Of a stretch of DNA of 64,000 bases, positions 8,734 to 17,332 are shown piece by piece. The stretch comes from Dyadobacter psychrophilus. Its GTDB lineage: Bacteria; Bacteroidota; Bacteroidia; Cytophagales; Spirosomataceae. Each line of letters opens with the position of its first letter. Position 1 is the first letter of the stretch. Below the pieces are notes generated by a model. It was given only the letters and a program-made list of their open reading frames with translations, ran no database searches and was not told where the DNA came from. Where the stretch lies: the NCBI RefSeq assembly GCF_900167945.1, contig NZ_FUZA01000005.1, positions 62,001 to 126,000 of the forward strand. Direction: 5' to 3'. The position numbers and the translations under genes were made by a program.

Positions 8734-11700
8734 ATGAACAAGATCTACCTTATGCATGGCTGTAAGAGCAGGTTGTTTCTCCTGGGAAGCAACATCTCAA
8801 AAACAGCTTTGCTCTTCTCGCTGATCGCCCTAACTGGCAGCCCGAGCCAGGCGAAAGTGGCCAGAAATGGCGTAAAAATTGCATCAGCAGTGTTAAAACC
8901 AAGCATTGCCAATGTCAATGCTGAGCGGCAAATCAGTGGTAAAGTTACCGATGCAGCCACCTCGGAAGGATTGCCGGGTGTGAACGTGGTTATTAAAGGC
9001 AGCCAGACCGGAACCGTTACGGATGTTTCCGGGAACTATTCAATGAGCATTCCGGATGAAGGAGCCATATTGGTTTTTTCATATGTTGGATATATCAGCC
9101 AGGAGGCTGAAGTGGGTACAAGAAGCACCATTGACCTCCAACTTGCCGCAGACTCCAAAGCGTTGAGTGAAGTGGTTGTTGTGGGCTACGGAACACAAAA
9201 GAAAGTGAACCTTACCGGCGCAGTAGACCAGGTTGGACAGGAAGTATTTCAAAACCGTCCCATCTCGAACATTGCGCAAGGACTTGTAGGGGCAATTCCC
9301 AACCTGAACCTCCGCATGTTTGATGGAAAGCCAACCCAGTCGCCGAGCTTCAACATTCGTGGAACGACCTCGATCGGACAAGGTGGAAGCGCGCTGGTGC
9401 TCATCGATGGCGTCGAAGGTGATCCGCGCATGTTAAACCCGAATGATATTGAAAGTGTGTCGGTTTTGAAAGACGCTGCTTCAGCATCTATTTATGGCGC
9501 GCGGGCTGCATTTGGCGTAGTGCTTATCACCACCAGAATGCCCGTGGAAGGGAAAACTTCTTTCTCTTATTCAACCAACTTCGCGATCAAGTCGCCTACC
9601 GAAGTTCCTGATAACATTACCGATTCCTATCCCTGGGCGCAGGGATTCAGCGACGCATGGTCGAGATGGAATGATAACGGAAGTACACCGACTGCGATCA
9701 ACAAAACAATCAGTTTTTCACCAGCTTATCTGGCCGAACTGAAAAGACGGTATGAAGATCCTTCCCTGCCACGCGTGGAAGTTAACCCTACCACTGGTGA
9801 GTATCAGTATTATTACAGTACGGATTGGTATAAAGAGCTTTACAAGGAGCGTTTCACTGCGCAAGATCATAACATGTCCATTTCGGGCGGCAGCGATAAA
9901 GCTACGTTCTTGCTTAGCGGACGTTTCAATGGGCAGGACGGTTTGTTCCGTTATAATTCTGATAAATACCAAATGTACAACTTGCGTGCGAAAGGAGCCA
10001 TTCAGCTTACACCGTGGTTGCGCATTGATAATAACACAGAATATTCATCCCAGAAATATCACCAGCCGCTTAATGTTGGAGAAGGCAGCGGTATTTACCG
10101 GAACATTGCTGATGAGGGCCACCCATTGGCCCCATTGCTTAATCCCGACGGAACATTATCTTTCTCAGCGGCTTACACAGTAGGAGATTATTATTATGGC
10201 AAAAATGCGATTGACCAGACGCAGCGTTTTCTGAAAAACCAGATTGCCGCCAAAGCGCAGTTCTTCGATAAGGCGCTGTCGATCCGTGCCAACATGACCT
10301 TCCAAAGCACGGACATTGGTTCACAACAAAACCGTGTGCAGGTGCCTTACAGTCGTGCAAAGGGCATTATCGGTTATACAGGAACCAATACCAACGATAT
10401 CCAGGAGCGTAAAAGAACAACCAATTATCTGGCCACCAACTTTTATGCGGATTATAACAAATCATTTAATCAGGCGCACAATCTCACTTTGTTGGCCGGG
10501 GTCAACTACGAGCAGTCCATTTACAGCAACCTGACAGCGCAGCGGAACGGGATCGTTTACTCGGGTGTGGAGGACATTAATCTCGCATTGGGACAGAGCA
10601 TTGTGACCAATGGAGGTTACCAGAAATGGGCCATTGCCGGAGGGTTTTTCCGTGTGAATTACAACTTCCGCGAACGCTATCTGCTCGAAGTGAACGGACG
10701 TTACGACGGATCTTCAAAGTTTCCGACGGACCAACAATGGGCATTTTTCCCGTCGGCATCTGCCGGTTGGAGGATCTCCGAAGAGCCGTTCTGGCAAGTA
10801 AGCCCCAAAGTGCTTTCCAATGTAAAACTGCGCGTTTCCTATGGTTCGCTTGGTAACGGAAACATTGCCCCTTACACATTTAACGAAAGATTTGCCATTG
10901 GACAGTCGGGACGGGTCATTAATGGAATCCGCCCGCAGGCAACACGCCAGCCCAATGTTGTTCCCGACGGACTCACCTGGGAAACTTCCACAACAGGCAA
11001 CATTGGATTTGAATTCAACAGCTTAAATAAAAAACTGACATTCGTTGGAGACCTGTATCGCCGCTGGACGACCGACATGTTTACGCCCGGGCCTACATTG
11101 CCTGCGGTTTTTGGAACGGGTGTTCCAAATGGTAACTATGCCGATTTGAAAACGACAGGGTGGGAGCTTTCGATCAACTGGGAAGATCATTTCACATTGG
11201 CATCAAAACCTTTCAATTACAGTGCGCGCTTCACTCTTGCAGACTCAAAAGCGATCATTACCAAATATAATAACCCTGATAAAAACCTTACGGATTATTA
11301 CGAAGGCCAGCGCGTTGGCGAAATCTGGGGTTACCGTGTAGAAGGCCTTTTCAGGTCGCAGGCTGAAATTGCAGACTCACCTTCACAGAGCAACATTCCA
11401 AACACCAACACAAGAAAGAATTATGTGGGTGACCTCAAATTCAAAAACCTGGATGGTGATAATGTGATTTATCAAGGCCTGAACCGTGTGGGGAATTCGG
11501 GTGACAAAACGATCATTGGCAATTCCGAGTCGCGGTATATTTTCGGGGTAAACCTTTCGGGTGACTGGAATGGCTTTTTCTTAGGATCCCTTTTCCAGGG
11601 CGTTTTAAAACAGGATTGGTACCCGTCTTCGGAGGCACGCTTTTGGGGACAATATAACCGCCCATATAATGCCTATCCACGTTGGCAGCAAGACAATATG

Positions 11701-12075
11701 TTCCGTGAGGAGCTTGGTAATTTTGATGCTTACCTGCCGCGTCTCGTAGGTTATACAGCACAGGGTACAGGCCGCGCGTTGCAGGTTGCAAACGACCGTT
11801 TCCTGCAAAATGCAGCATATATCCGGTTAAGGAACCTGCAAGTTGGCTATACAATCCCGAACCGTATCATTTCCAAAATCCACGCCCGTGACCTGAAAGT
11901 GTACGTGTCGGCGGAAAACCTCTGGACGTGGTCACCTATGTATAAATGGACGCGCGATACGGACGTCACCAGCATTTACGGATCCGACCGGGATTTGGGT
12001 GGCGGTTCCAGCGGTGACGGTTACAATTACCCGATGCTGAAAGCAATATCAATAGGTCTTTCACTCAACTTCTGA
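8734..12075 (+). CDS. SusC/RagA-type TonB-dependent transporter 1
   Basis: A 1113-residue outer-membrane transporter when started at ATG 8734 (MNKIYLMHGCKSRL); the longer frame from TTG 8638 is less likely. After an N-terminal export segment there is a carboxypeptidase-regulatory domain (ISGKVTDAATSEGLPGVNVVIKG, shown in part), the SusC signature EVVVVGYGTQKK, plug motifs (NIRGTTSIG, VLIDGVEG, SVLKDAASASIYGARAAFG) and a barrel that ends IGLSLNF. SusC proteins import oligosaccharides together with a SusD lipoprotein, and the SusD gene follows six bases downstream. With the GH127 and sulfatase genes nearby, the substrate may be a plant-type arabinose-containing or sulfated glycan (inference). 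Confidence 0.92.
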   Translation: MNKIYLMHGCKSRLFLLGSNISKTALLFSLIALTGSPSQAKVARNGVKIASAVLKPSIANVNAERQISGKVTDAATSEGLPGVNVVIKGSQTGTVTDVSGNYSMSIPDEGAILVFSYVGYISQEAEVGTRSTIDLQLAADSKALSEVVVVGYGTQKKVNLTGAVDQVGQEVFQNRPISNIAQGLVGAIPNLNLRMFDGKPTQSPSFNIRGTTSIGQGGSALVLIDGVEGDPRMLNPNDIESVSVLKDAASASIYGARAAFGVVLITTRMPVEGKTSFSYSTNFAIKSPTEVPDNITDSYPWAQGFSDAWSRWNDNGSTPTAINKTISFSPAYLAELKRRYEDPSLPRVEVNPTTGEYQYYYSTDWYKELYKERFTAQDHNMSISGGSDKATFLLSGRFNGQDGLFRYNSDKYQMYNLRAKGAIQLTPWLRIDNNTEYSSQKYHQPLNVGEGSGIYRNIADEGHPLAPLLNPDGTLSFSAAYTVGDYYYGKNAIDQTQRFLKNQIAAKAQFFDKALSIRANMTFQSTDIGSQQNRVQVPYSRAKGIIGYTGTNTNDIQERKRTTNYLATNFYADYNKSFNQAHNLTLLAGVNYEQSIYSNLTAQRNGIVYSGVEDINLALGQSIVTNGGYQKWAIAGGFFRVNYNFRERYLLEVNGRYDGSSKFPTDQQWAFFPSASAGWRISEEPFWQVSPKVLSNVKLRVSYGSLGNGNIAPYTFNERFAIGQSGRVINGIRPQATRQPNVVPDGLTWETSTTGNIGFEFNSLNKKLTFVGDLYRRWTTDMFTPGPTLPAVFGTGVPNGNYADLKTTGWELSINWEDHFTLASKPFNYSARFTLADSKAIITKYNNPDKNLTDYYEGQRVGEIWGYRVEGLFRSQAEIADSPSQSNIPNTNTRKNYVGDLKFKNLDGDNVIYQGLNRVGNSGDKTIIGNSESRYIFGVNLSGDWNGFFLGSLFQGVLKQDWYPSSEARFWGQYNRPYNAYPRWQQDNMFREELGNFDAYLPRLVGYTAQGTGRALQVANDRFLQNAAYIRLRNLQVGYTIPNRIISKIHARDLKVYVSAENLWTWSPMYKWTRDTDVTSIYGSDRDLGGGSSGDGYNYPMLKAISIGLSLNF

Positions 12076-12081
12076 TCTATC

Positions 12082-13854
12082 ATGAAAACTACAAAGCTAT
12101 TTAACTATATACTGACCCTGGCATTACTCGGCACCGCGAGCTCCTGCGACCTGACCGAAGTCCCCGTTGACACGGCTACTAACGAAGCAATATTCGGGTC
12201 TGAAAGCGGTCTTGAAATTTATGCAAATTCATTTTACGAACTGCTGCCCGACACGGATGTGGGTGTATTTCAAATTGATGACAACTCAGACCTGGTTGCG
12301 CGGAACGGTGTGGATACTTATCTGGCCCCAAACGCACTCAGCCCGATCACCAGCGGAGGATGGAGCTGGTCTGAGCTTCGGAATATCAATTATTTCATCG
12401 AGAATACGGAAAAAAGTGCCGTGTCTACCAAGAACCATTATTTGGGTGTTGCGCGGTTTTTCCGGGCGTTGTTTTATTACGACAAGGTTAAAAGGTTCGG
12501 AGATGTACCCTGGATCGACAAAACAATTGATGTAAAAGATGAGGAAACGTTGTACGGAAAGCGTGACAACCGTTTTGATGTTATGGACAAGGTGCTGGCC
12601 GATCTTGATTTTGCTATCGAGAACATTACGCTGACGTCCGACCCGACGGTAACGCGGATTACCAAAAATGTGGCGCGCGCTTACAAGACACGCATTTGCC
12701 TTTTTGAAGCATCATTCCGGAAATATCACATTAGTTACGACAAGGGGCCAACGGCCAACAAGTGGTATGAAGAAGTGGTTAAAGAGGCCAACAGCATAAC
12801 AGGTTTTACATTGCATGAAGGTGTTTCGTTGGATAAAGCTTACCGTGAAATGTTCATCGCCCGATCAGCATTTACGGATGAAACCATTCTTTCGGTTGCA
12901 TTAAGTGCCAGTTTACAGGTTTTCAGCTCTGCGAACCGCCGTTTTATCAGCCCTACTTACGGAAACCGCCCGAGTTTGACACGCCGTTTTGTAAACACCT
13001 ACCTGAACCTCGACGGAACACCTTTTACCAGCAAGCCAGCTTACAAGACGACGCCGTTTGTGGAAGAAGTGAAAAACCGCGATCTGCGATTGAAACAAAC
13101 CATCCGCCTGGGCGATTACCGGAGAACAGAAAATGGCGTTGGCGTGGTTGCGCCACCGAATTTCAGCCAAACATACACGGGTTACCAGCCTATCAAATGG
13201 TCCTACGACGAGCGTTTTCCATACGACGATGAGAGCCGCAACGACAATGCGCACATTATCATGCGCTGGGGCGAAGTGTTGCTCAACAAGGCGGAAGCAT
13301 TGGCTGAACTGAATAAAATGACCGTTCCGGACTGGACTGCGACAATTGGTGCACTACGGAAAAGGGCCGGCATAACAGGCGCGACCCTGACAACGCCACC
13401 GACCGTTGCCGATCCGTATATGGTTTCCTTTTTCAATGGCAAATTCACGAATCCGGTGTTGCTGGAAGTGCTTCGCGAAAGAGGTGTGGAGCTCATTTTT
13501 GAAGGGCTTCGCATGGATGATCTTAAAAGATGGAAACTCGGCGAACTGTTTCAGGAGGCGCCGATGAATGGCATGTATGTGCCTGCACTAGGTGAATATG
13601 ACCTGAATGGCGACGGAACAAAAGATGTCTATTTTTATCAGGGAACAAAACCAACATCCACCACTCCGGGGATCGCTTTCGTAGACGTAAGTCCATCCAC
13701 GGCAGTTGGAAGATTGCAGCTTTCAAACGGAACTTCGGGAGAAATCCTGTGGAATCCGGGACCCCGCGAATGGGCCGACAGAAAATACCTGTTCCCCATT
13801 CCTGAATCCGACATCACAAGAAACCCTGCACTGGGACAGAATCCAGGCTGGTGA
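12082..13854 (+). CDS. SusD/RagB-type glycan-binding lipoprotein 1
   Basis: A 590-residue surface lipoprotein. The signal peptide ends in a lipobox-like GTASSC. TPR-rich SusD features follow: YFIENTEKSAV, ARFFRALFYYDKVKRFGDVPW (the strongly conserved SusD segment, near 130, shown slightly over its core), and the C-terminal part with RWGEVLLNKAEALAEL, LLEVLRERGVELIFEG and YLFPIPESDITRNPALGQNPGW-like ending (cut here). It partners the SusC encoded just upstream and binds the incoming glycan at the cell surface. A strong terminator follows at 13888-13923. Confidence 0.92.
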   Translation: MKTTKLFNYILTLALLGTASSCDLTEVPVDTATNEAIFGSESGLEIYANSFYELLPDTDVGVFQIDDNSDLVARNGVDTYLAPNALSPITSGGWSWSELRNINYFIENTEKSAVSTKNHYLGVARFFRALFYYDKVKRFGDVPWIDKTIDVKDEETLYGKRDNRFDVMDKVLADLDFAIENITLTSDPTVTRITKNVARAYKTRICLFEASFRKYHISYDKGPTANKWYEEVVKEANSITGFTLHEGVSLDKAYREMFIARSAFTDETILSVALSASLQVFSSANRRFISPTYGNRPSLTRRFVNTYLNLDGTPFTSKPAYKTTPFVEEVKNRDLRLKQTIRLGDYRRTENGVGVVAPPNFSQTYTGYQPIKWSYDERFPYDDESRNDNAHIIMRWGEVLLNKAEALAELNKMTVPDWTATIGALRKRAGITGATLTTPPTVADPYMVSFFNGKFTNPVLLEVLRERGVELIFEGLRMDDLKRWKLGELFQEAPMNGMYVPALGEYDLNGDGTKDVYFYQGTKPTSTTPGIAFVDVSPSTAVGRLQLSNGTSGEILWNPGPREWADRKYLFPIPESDITRNPALGQNPGW

Positions 13855-13887
13855 TCGGAAAGTTTGGACTTAATTGGATAAAGACAT

Positions 13888-13923
13888 AAAAAACGGCAAC
13901 CAGATTTCGGGTTGCCGTTTTTT
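13888..13923. terminator. Bidirectional terminator
   Basis: A 14-bp perfect stem (13888-13901 with 13910-13923) with A-run on the left and T-run on the right. It serves the convergent susD 1 and sulfatase genes. Confidence 0.85.
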
Positions 13924-13937
13924 GTACTGATGTGTGA

Positions 13938-15320
13938 TTACTGATTTCCCAGCTCCGGCAGCGATTTCCACCAAGCCAGCAACTTGGTGCTTAATTCGTT
14001 AGCCTTCTTACTTTCGCCTGATGCTACATTACTGGCTTCTGCCGGATCCTTGACAATGTTGTAAAGCTCCGCATTGCTGCCGTCGTGATTCATCAAAAGC
14101 TTCCATTCGCCGGAGCGAACGGCCAGTTGGGGGCTTTTGTCTTTGCCTTTGGGGTAGGCGTAGGCAATGGTGTTGCGGCCGTATTCCCAGAACATTTCCT
14201 TTTTTCGCAGCGATGATTTGCCTAGCAGAACGGTAGAGCGGTCGACGCCGTCGGCCTTGTATGTAGCGGGAATGGTTATCCCCGACAATTTTGATAACGT
14301 AGGCAGCAGGTCCATCGCATGTAATTCCGACCGTTCGTCGGTTTTTCCGGCAGGAATGTGTCCCGGCCAGCTGACGATGAAAGGCATCCGGATTCCGCCT
14401 TCGTACAATGAGAGTTTTGAGCCCCGGAATCCGCCACTTCGCGAGCCGAATCTAGGAAGGGCCCCATTGTCGCTGGTGAAAATAATAATGGTGTTATCGA
14501 AAAGTCCACGCTCTTTCAAGCCATCGGTCAGGCGACCGATCTGCATGTCGTATTCTTTGAGAACGCGTTTAAATGCTGCTTCTGACTGGGGCTTCAATGC
14601 TTCTTCACCATTCTCTGGTTCCGGCACCCAGGGCGTGTGGACTTCGTCGGGCCAGAGATTTACGAAGCAGGGCTGATCTTTGTGACGGCTCATGAAATCC
14701 AGTGTTTTATCAACAAAATAAGCAGTGCGGTTCCATCTTTTAATGCTGTCCTTATCGGACCAGATCCAGTTTGTAGCGGTAAGCAGCGGGTCAGGCTCGG
14801 GGCTTTCGTATGTGCTGGCGTGCTCGTCGATTCCGTATTGGACAAACTTCGGGGCATCCGTAACATCCCTGCCGCCGCCCATGTGCCACTTGCCGAAATG
14901 GCCCGTTGCGTATCCTGAGTTTTTGAAGAACCTCGCTATGGAAGGCGCTTCCGGATTCAGGAAATCAATTTGCCCGGCATCTTTGTTATGGCTTTTTTTG
15001 TCAAGATAGGTGACGAAATTCCATTTTCCGGGATACATTCCGGTTAGTATGCTGGCTCTTGAAGGAGAGCAGATGGGTGCTCCACTGTAATAATGAGTGA
15101 GTTTCAATCCGCTCGATGCAAGCTTGTCGATATTGGGCGTCGGCATGATAGTGCCTCCGAAGGCGCCGACGTCGCCCACACCCATGTCGTCGGTAAGGAT
15201 AATGATCACATTGGGCCGAGACTTGTTTCTGTCTGCTTCATTGCGTTGCCCGGTCACCGGCAGACATTGAAGCGATAGCCAAAATCCCACCGATATTTTT
15301 AACAGATTCATTCCTTTCAT
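13938..15320 (-). CDS. Secreted Cys-type sulfatase
   Basis: A 460-residue arylsulfatase-like (S1 family) enzyme with an N-terminal signal segment. The formylglycine motif C-S-P-S-R is at residues 84-88, so maturation by an anaerobic or aerobic sulfatase-modifying enzyme is expected. Metal-site motifs are LTDDMG near 43-47 and FTSDNGALPRFG in the middle; GKWHMGG and EGGIRMPFIVSWPG are typical of N-acetylgalactosamine-6-sulfatase-like members. It is third in a minus-strand operon after two GH127-type genes, with a 21-base gap. ATG 15311 is an alternative start. The actual sulfated sugar cannot be told from sequence. Confidence 0.9.
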   Translation of the reverse strand: MKGMNLLKISVGFWLSLQCLPVTGQRNEADRNKSRPNVIIILTDDMGVGDVGAFGGTIMPTPNIDKLASSGLKLTHYYSGAPICSPSRASILTGMYPGKWNFVTYLDKKSHNKDAGQIDFLNPEAPSIARFFKNSGYATGHFGKWHMGGGRDVTDAPKFVQYGIDEHASTYESPEPDPLLTATNWIWSDKDSIKRWNRTAYFVDKTLDFMSRHKDQPCFVNLWPDEVHTPWVPEPENGEEALKPQSEAAFKRVLKEYDMQIGRLTDGLKERGLFDNTIIIFTSDNGALPRFGSRSGGFRGSKLSLYEGGIRMPFIVSWPGHIPAGKTDERSELHAMDLLPTLSKLSGITIPATYKADGVDRSTVLLGKSSLRKKEMFWEYGRNTIAYAYPKGKDKSPQLAVRSGEWKLLMNHDGSNAELYNIVKDPAEASNVASGESKKANELSTKLLAWWKSLPELGNQ

Positions 15321-15341
15321 TAAATTGAGCGGTTTCGTTTT

Positions 15342-17306
15342 TTATTCTGCTATCCTGATATTTTTGATTTTAGAAGGCAGCCAAACCTGCATAGGGCCTT
15401 TGCCGCGATTGGCCCAGGAATAATAGGGAATAGCCGTGACCAGCTGCGGCTTTGTTTTTACATTCAAACCGTCAGCAGCGGCTTCAACTTTTAGCAAATT
15501 GGCTTGTATGGAAATGATCGGCTCATCCAGGATCCGGCCATTTTGTATACTGAATGTTGGATTTTCCGGCATCAGCAAATCCCAAACTTCGCCTGCATTA
15601 TCCGCGCCTTCCACGCAATAAACAAGCGGCCCGCGCTGCAATGCAATGCGGCCTTCGTTTGCTTTTAGCTCTTTTCGTGCCCTTACCTGGCGCACTTCCA
15701 TCGGGAGTTTAACTTCAATTTCGTCACCATTCTGCCATATGCGGTCGATCACTGCATAGCCTTTTTCGAGGTGATAGGTAACTGTTTTGCCATTGAGTAA
15801 AATCTCAACTTTCTCATTTCCTGCGCTTTTAAAGCTATAAAGTTCTCCCGGAACCGCCGTGTTCGCCGCCCAGCCGGGAATGCGGATGTTCAATGCATAT
15901 TTTACCTTCTGACTAGGGGTCATCTTAATTCTGACATTACCCTCCCAGGGATAATTCGTTTCCATGCGAAGGGGAACATTGGTTTTGCCTATCTGGAAGC
16001 TGGTATTGCTGCCAACAAAAAGATTTACCCAGATTTTGGTTTCCGACTTTCCATAAATATAGTCACCTACCGAAGCCACCAGCCTGGCAATGTTGGACGG
16101 GCAGCAGGCTGTTCCAAACCAGGCACTACGGGCATTGTTGCCCATTGACGAAAGCGGATTTCCATAAAAGAACAGGTCGCCGGTCAGGCTCAATCCATCC
16201 AATGCTCCATTGTAAAGGCTGCGTTCCAGCACATCTGTGTATTTGGCATCGCCGGTCAGGGAATTCATCCGCTGGTTCCAGAACACCATGCCTACGGAGG
16301 CGCAGGTTTCGCTGTATGCGGAACCATTTGGCAGATCAAAATCCTGTGAAAATCCTTCATTGCTGCCGGAGGAGCCAATCCCTCCAGTGAGATACATGTT
16401 GCGGTAAACCACATCTTCCCAAACAGTGGTCATCGCATTCAGGTAACCGGGGTCCTGGGTTACGGAGGCGACGTCAGCCGCGCCCGTGTATTGGTACATG
16501 GCCCGCACGGCGTGTCCGGTGATCTCTTTTTGCTGTTTTACAGGAACGTTGTCCTGGCAATATGCGGGATCTTTCCAATCGTCCCAGATTTTTCCTTTTC
16601 CGTGGCCATGACCGCGCTGCTCCAAAAACCAGTCGGCCAGTTTCAAATATCGATCCTCTTTGGTCAAATGATACATTTTCATCAGCGCCAGTTCAATCTC
16701 CTGATGCCCCGACACCCACGGGCGGTTCGCAACCCGGAATGTGGAATCAATGTGGTCGGCGAAACGAATGGCTACGCCGAGTAATTTTCGCTTGCCGGTT
16801 GTATTATAGTAAGCAACGGCGGCTTCCATTAAATGTCCGGCGCAGTAATCTTCGTGTTTCTCCATGTCGGTCCAGCGCTGGTTCATGTCAGTCAGCGTAT
16901 AATAGGTGTTCAGGTAACCGTCAGGCTGTTGTGCCGCCGCAATTTTGTCGATCCATTCGTCTGCTTTTTTTTCCAAGGCAGCGTCGGGCCGGTTTTTCAG
17001 CGAGTAGGCCATAGCCTCGATGGCCTTGTAAACGTCGCTGTCGTCGTAGTAAATTCCCTCGTGTTTCTCTCCCTGTTTACGGGCAACTTTTTCAAAATTC
17101 CTGATCCGCCCCGATTTTTCCTCAGTCTGAATGATACAGGCATTAAGCGTCGCCGTGGCCACTTTTTCCTGTTTGGGCTTCCAGAAATTGTCCTGAATTG
17201 TCACGTCCGAAAACCCTACGGGTTGAATCCGCTGCGCCTGAGTATGAGCTGCATGCAAACAGAGCACGCTGGCCGCGATCAGGGATATTTTGGTGGTATA
17301 CTGCAT
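15342..17306 (-). CDS. GH127 (DUF1680) beta-L-arabinofuranosidase-like enzyme
   Basis: A 654-residue secreted enzyme (signal peptide ends HTQAQ). It has the alpha/alpha-barrel of GH127, with YYDDSDVYKAIEAMAYSL near 85-105, HEDYCAGHLMEAAVAYY near 150 and GGIGSSGSNEGF near 310. The zinc/catalytic-cysteine residues known from HypBA1 are present: YSETC near 328-330 (Glu and first Cys) and ACCPSN near 400 (adjacent catalytic and zinc Cys). The C-terminal half is beta-sandwich. Known members release beta-L-arabinofuranose, and some act on other rare sugars such as aceric acid in rhamnogalacturonan II, so the exact sugar is open. Middle gene of a three-gene operon. Confidence 0.9.
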   Translation of the reverse strand: MQYTTKISLIAASVLCLHAAHTQAQRIQPVGFSDVTIQDNFWKPKQEKVATATLNACIIQTEEKSGRIRNFEKVARKQGEKHEGIYYDDSDVYKAIEAMAYSLKNRPDAALEKKADEWIDKIAAAQQPDGYLNTYYTLTDMNQRWTDMEKHEDYCAGHLMEAAVAYYNTTGKRKLLGVAIRFADHIDSTFRVANRPWVSGHQEIELALMKMYHLTKEDRYLKLADWFLEQRGHGHGKGKIWDDWKDPAYCQDNVPVKQQKEITGHAVRAMYQYTGAADVASVTQDPGYLNAMTTVWEDVVYRNMYLTGGIGSSGSNEGFSQDFDLPNGSAYSETCASVGMVFWNQRMNSLTGDAKYTDVLERSLYNGALDGLSLTGDLFFYGNPLSSMGNNARSAWFGTACCPSNIARLVASVGDYIYGKSETKIWVNLFVGSNTSFQIGKTNVPLRMETNYPWEGNVRIKMTPSQKVKYALNIRIPGWAANTAVPGELYSFKSAGNEKVEILLNGKTVTYHLEKGYAVIDRIWQNGDEIEVKLPMEVRQVRARKELKANEGRIALQRGPLVYCVEGADNAGEVWDLLMPENPTFSIQNGRILDEPIISIQANLLKVEAAADGLNVKTKPQLVTAIPYYSWANRGKGPMQVWLPSKIKNIRIAE

Positions 17307-17332
17307 AGTGAATTTCGTTTTGATAAAAGGTT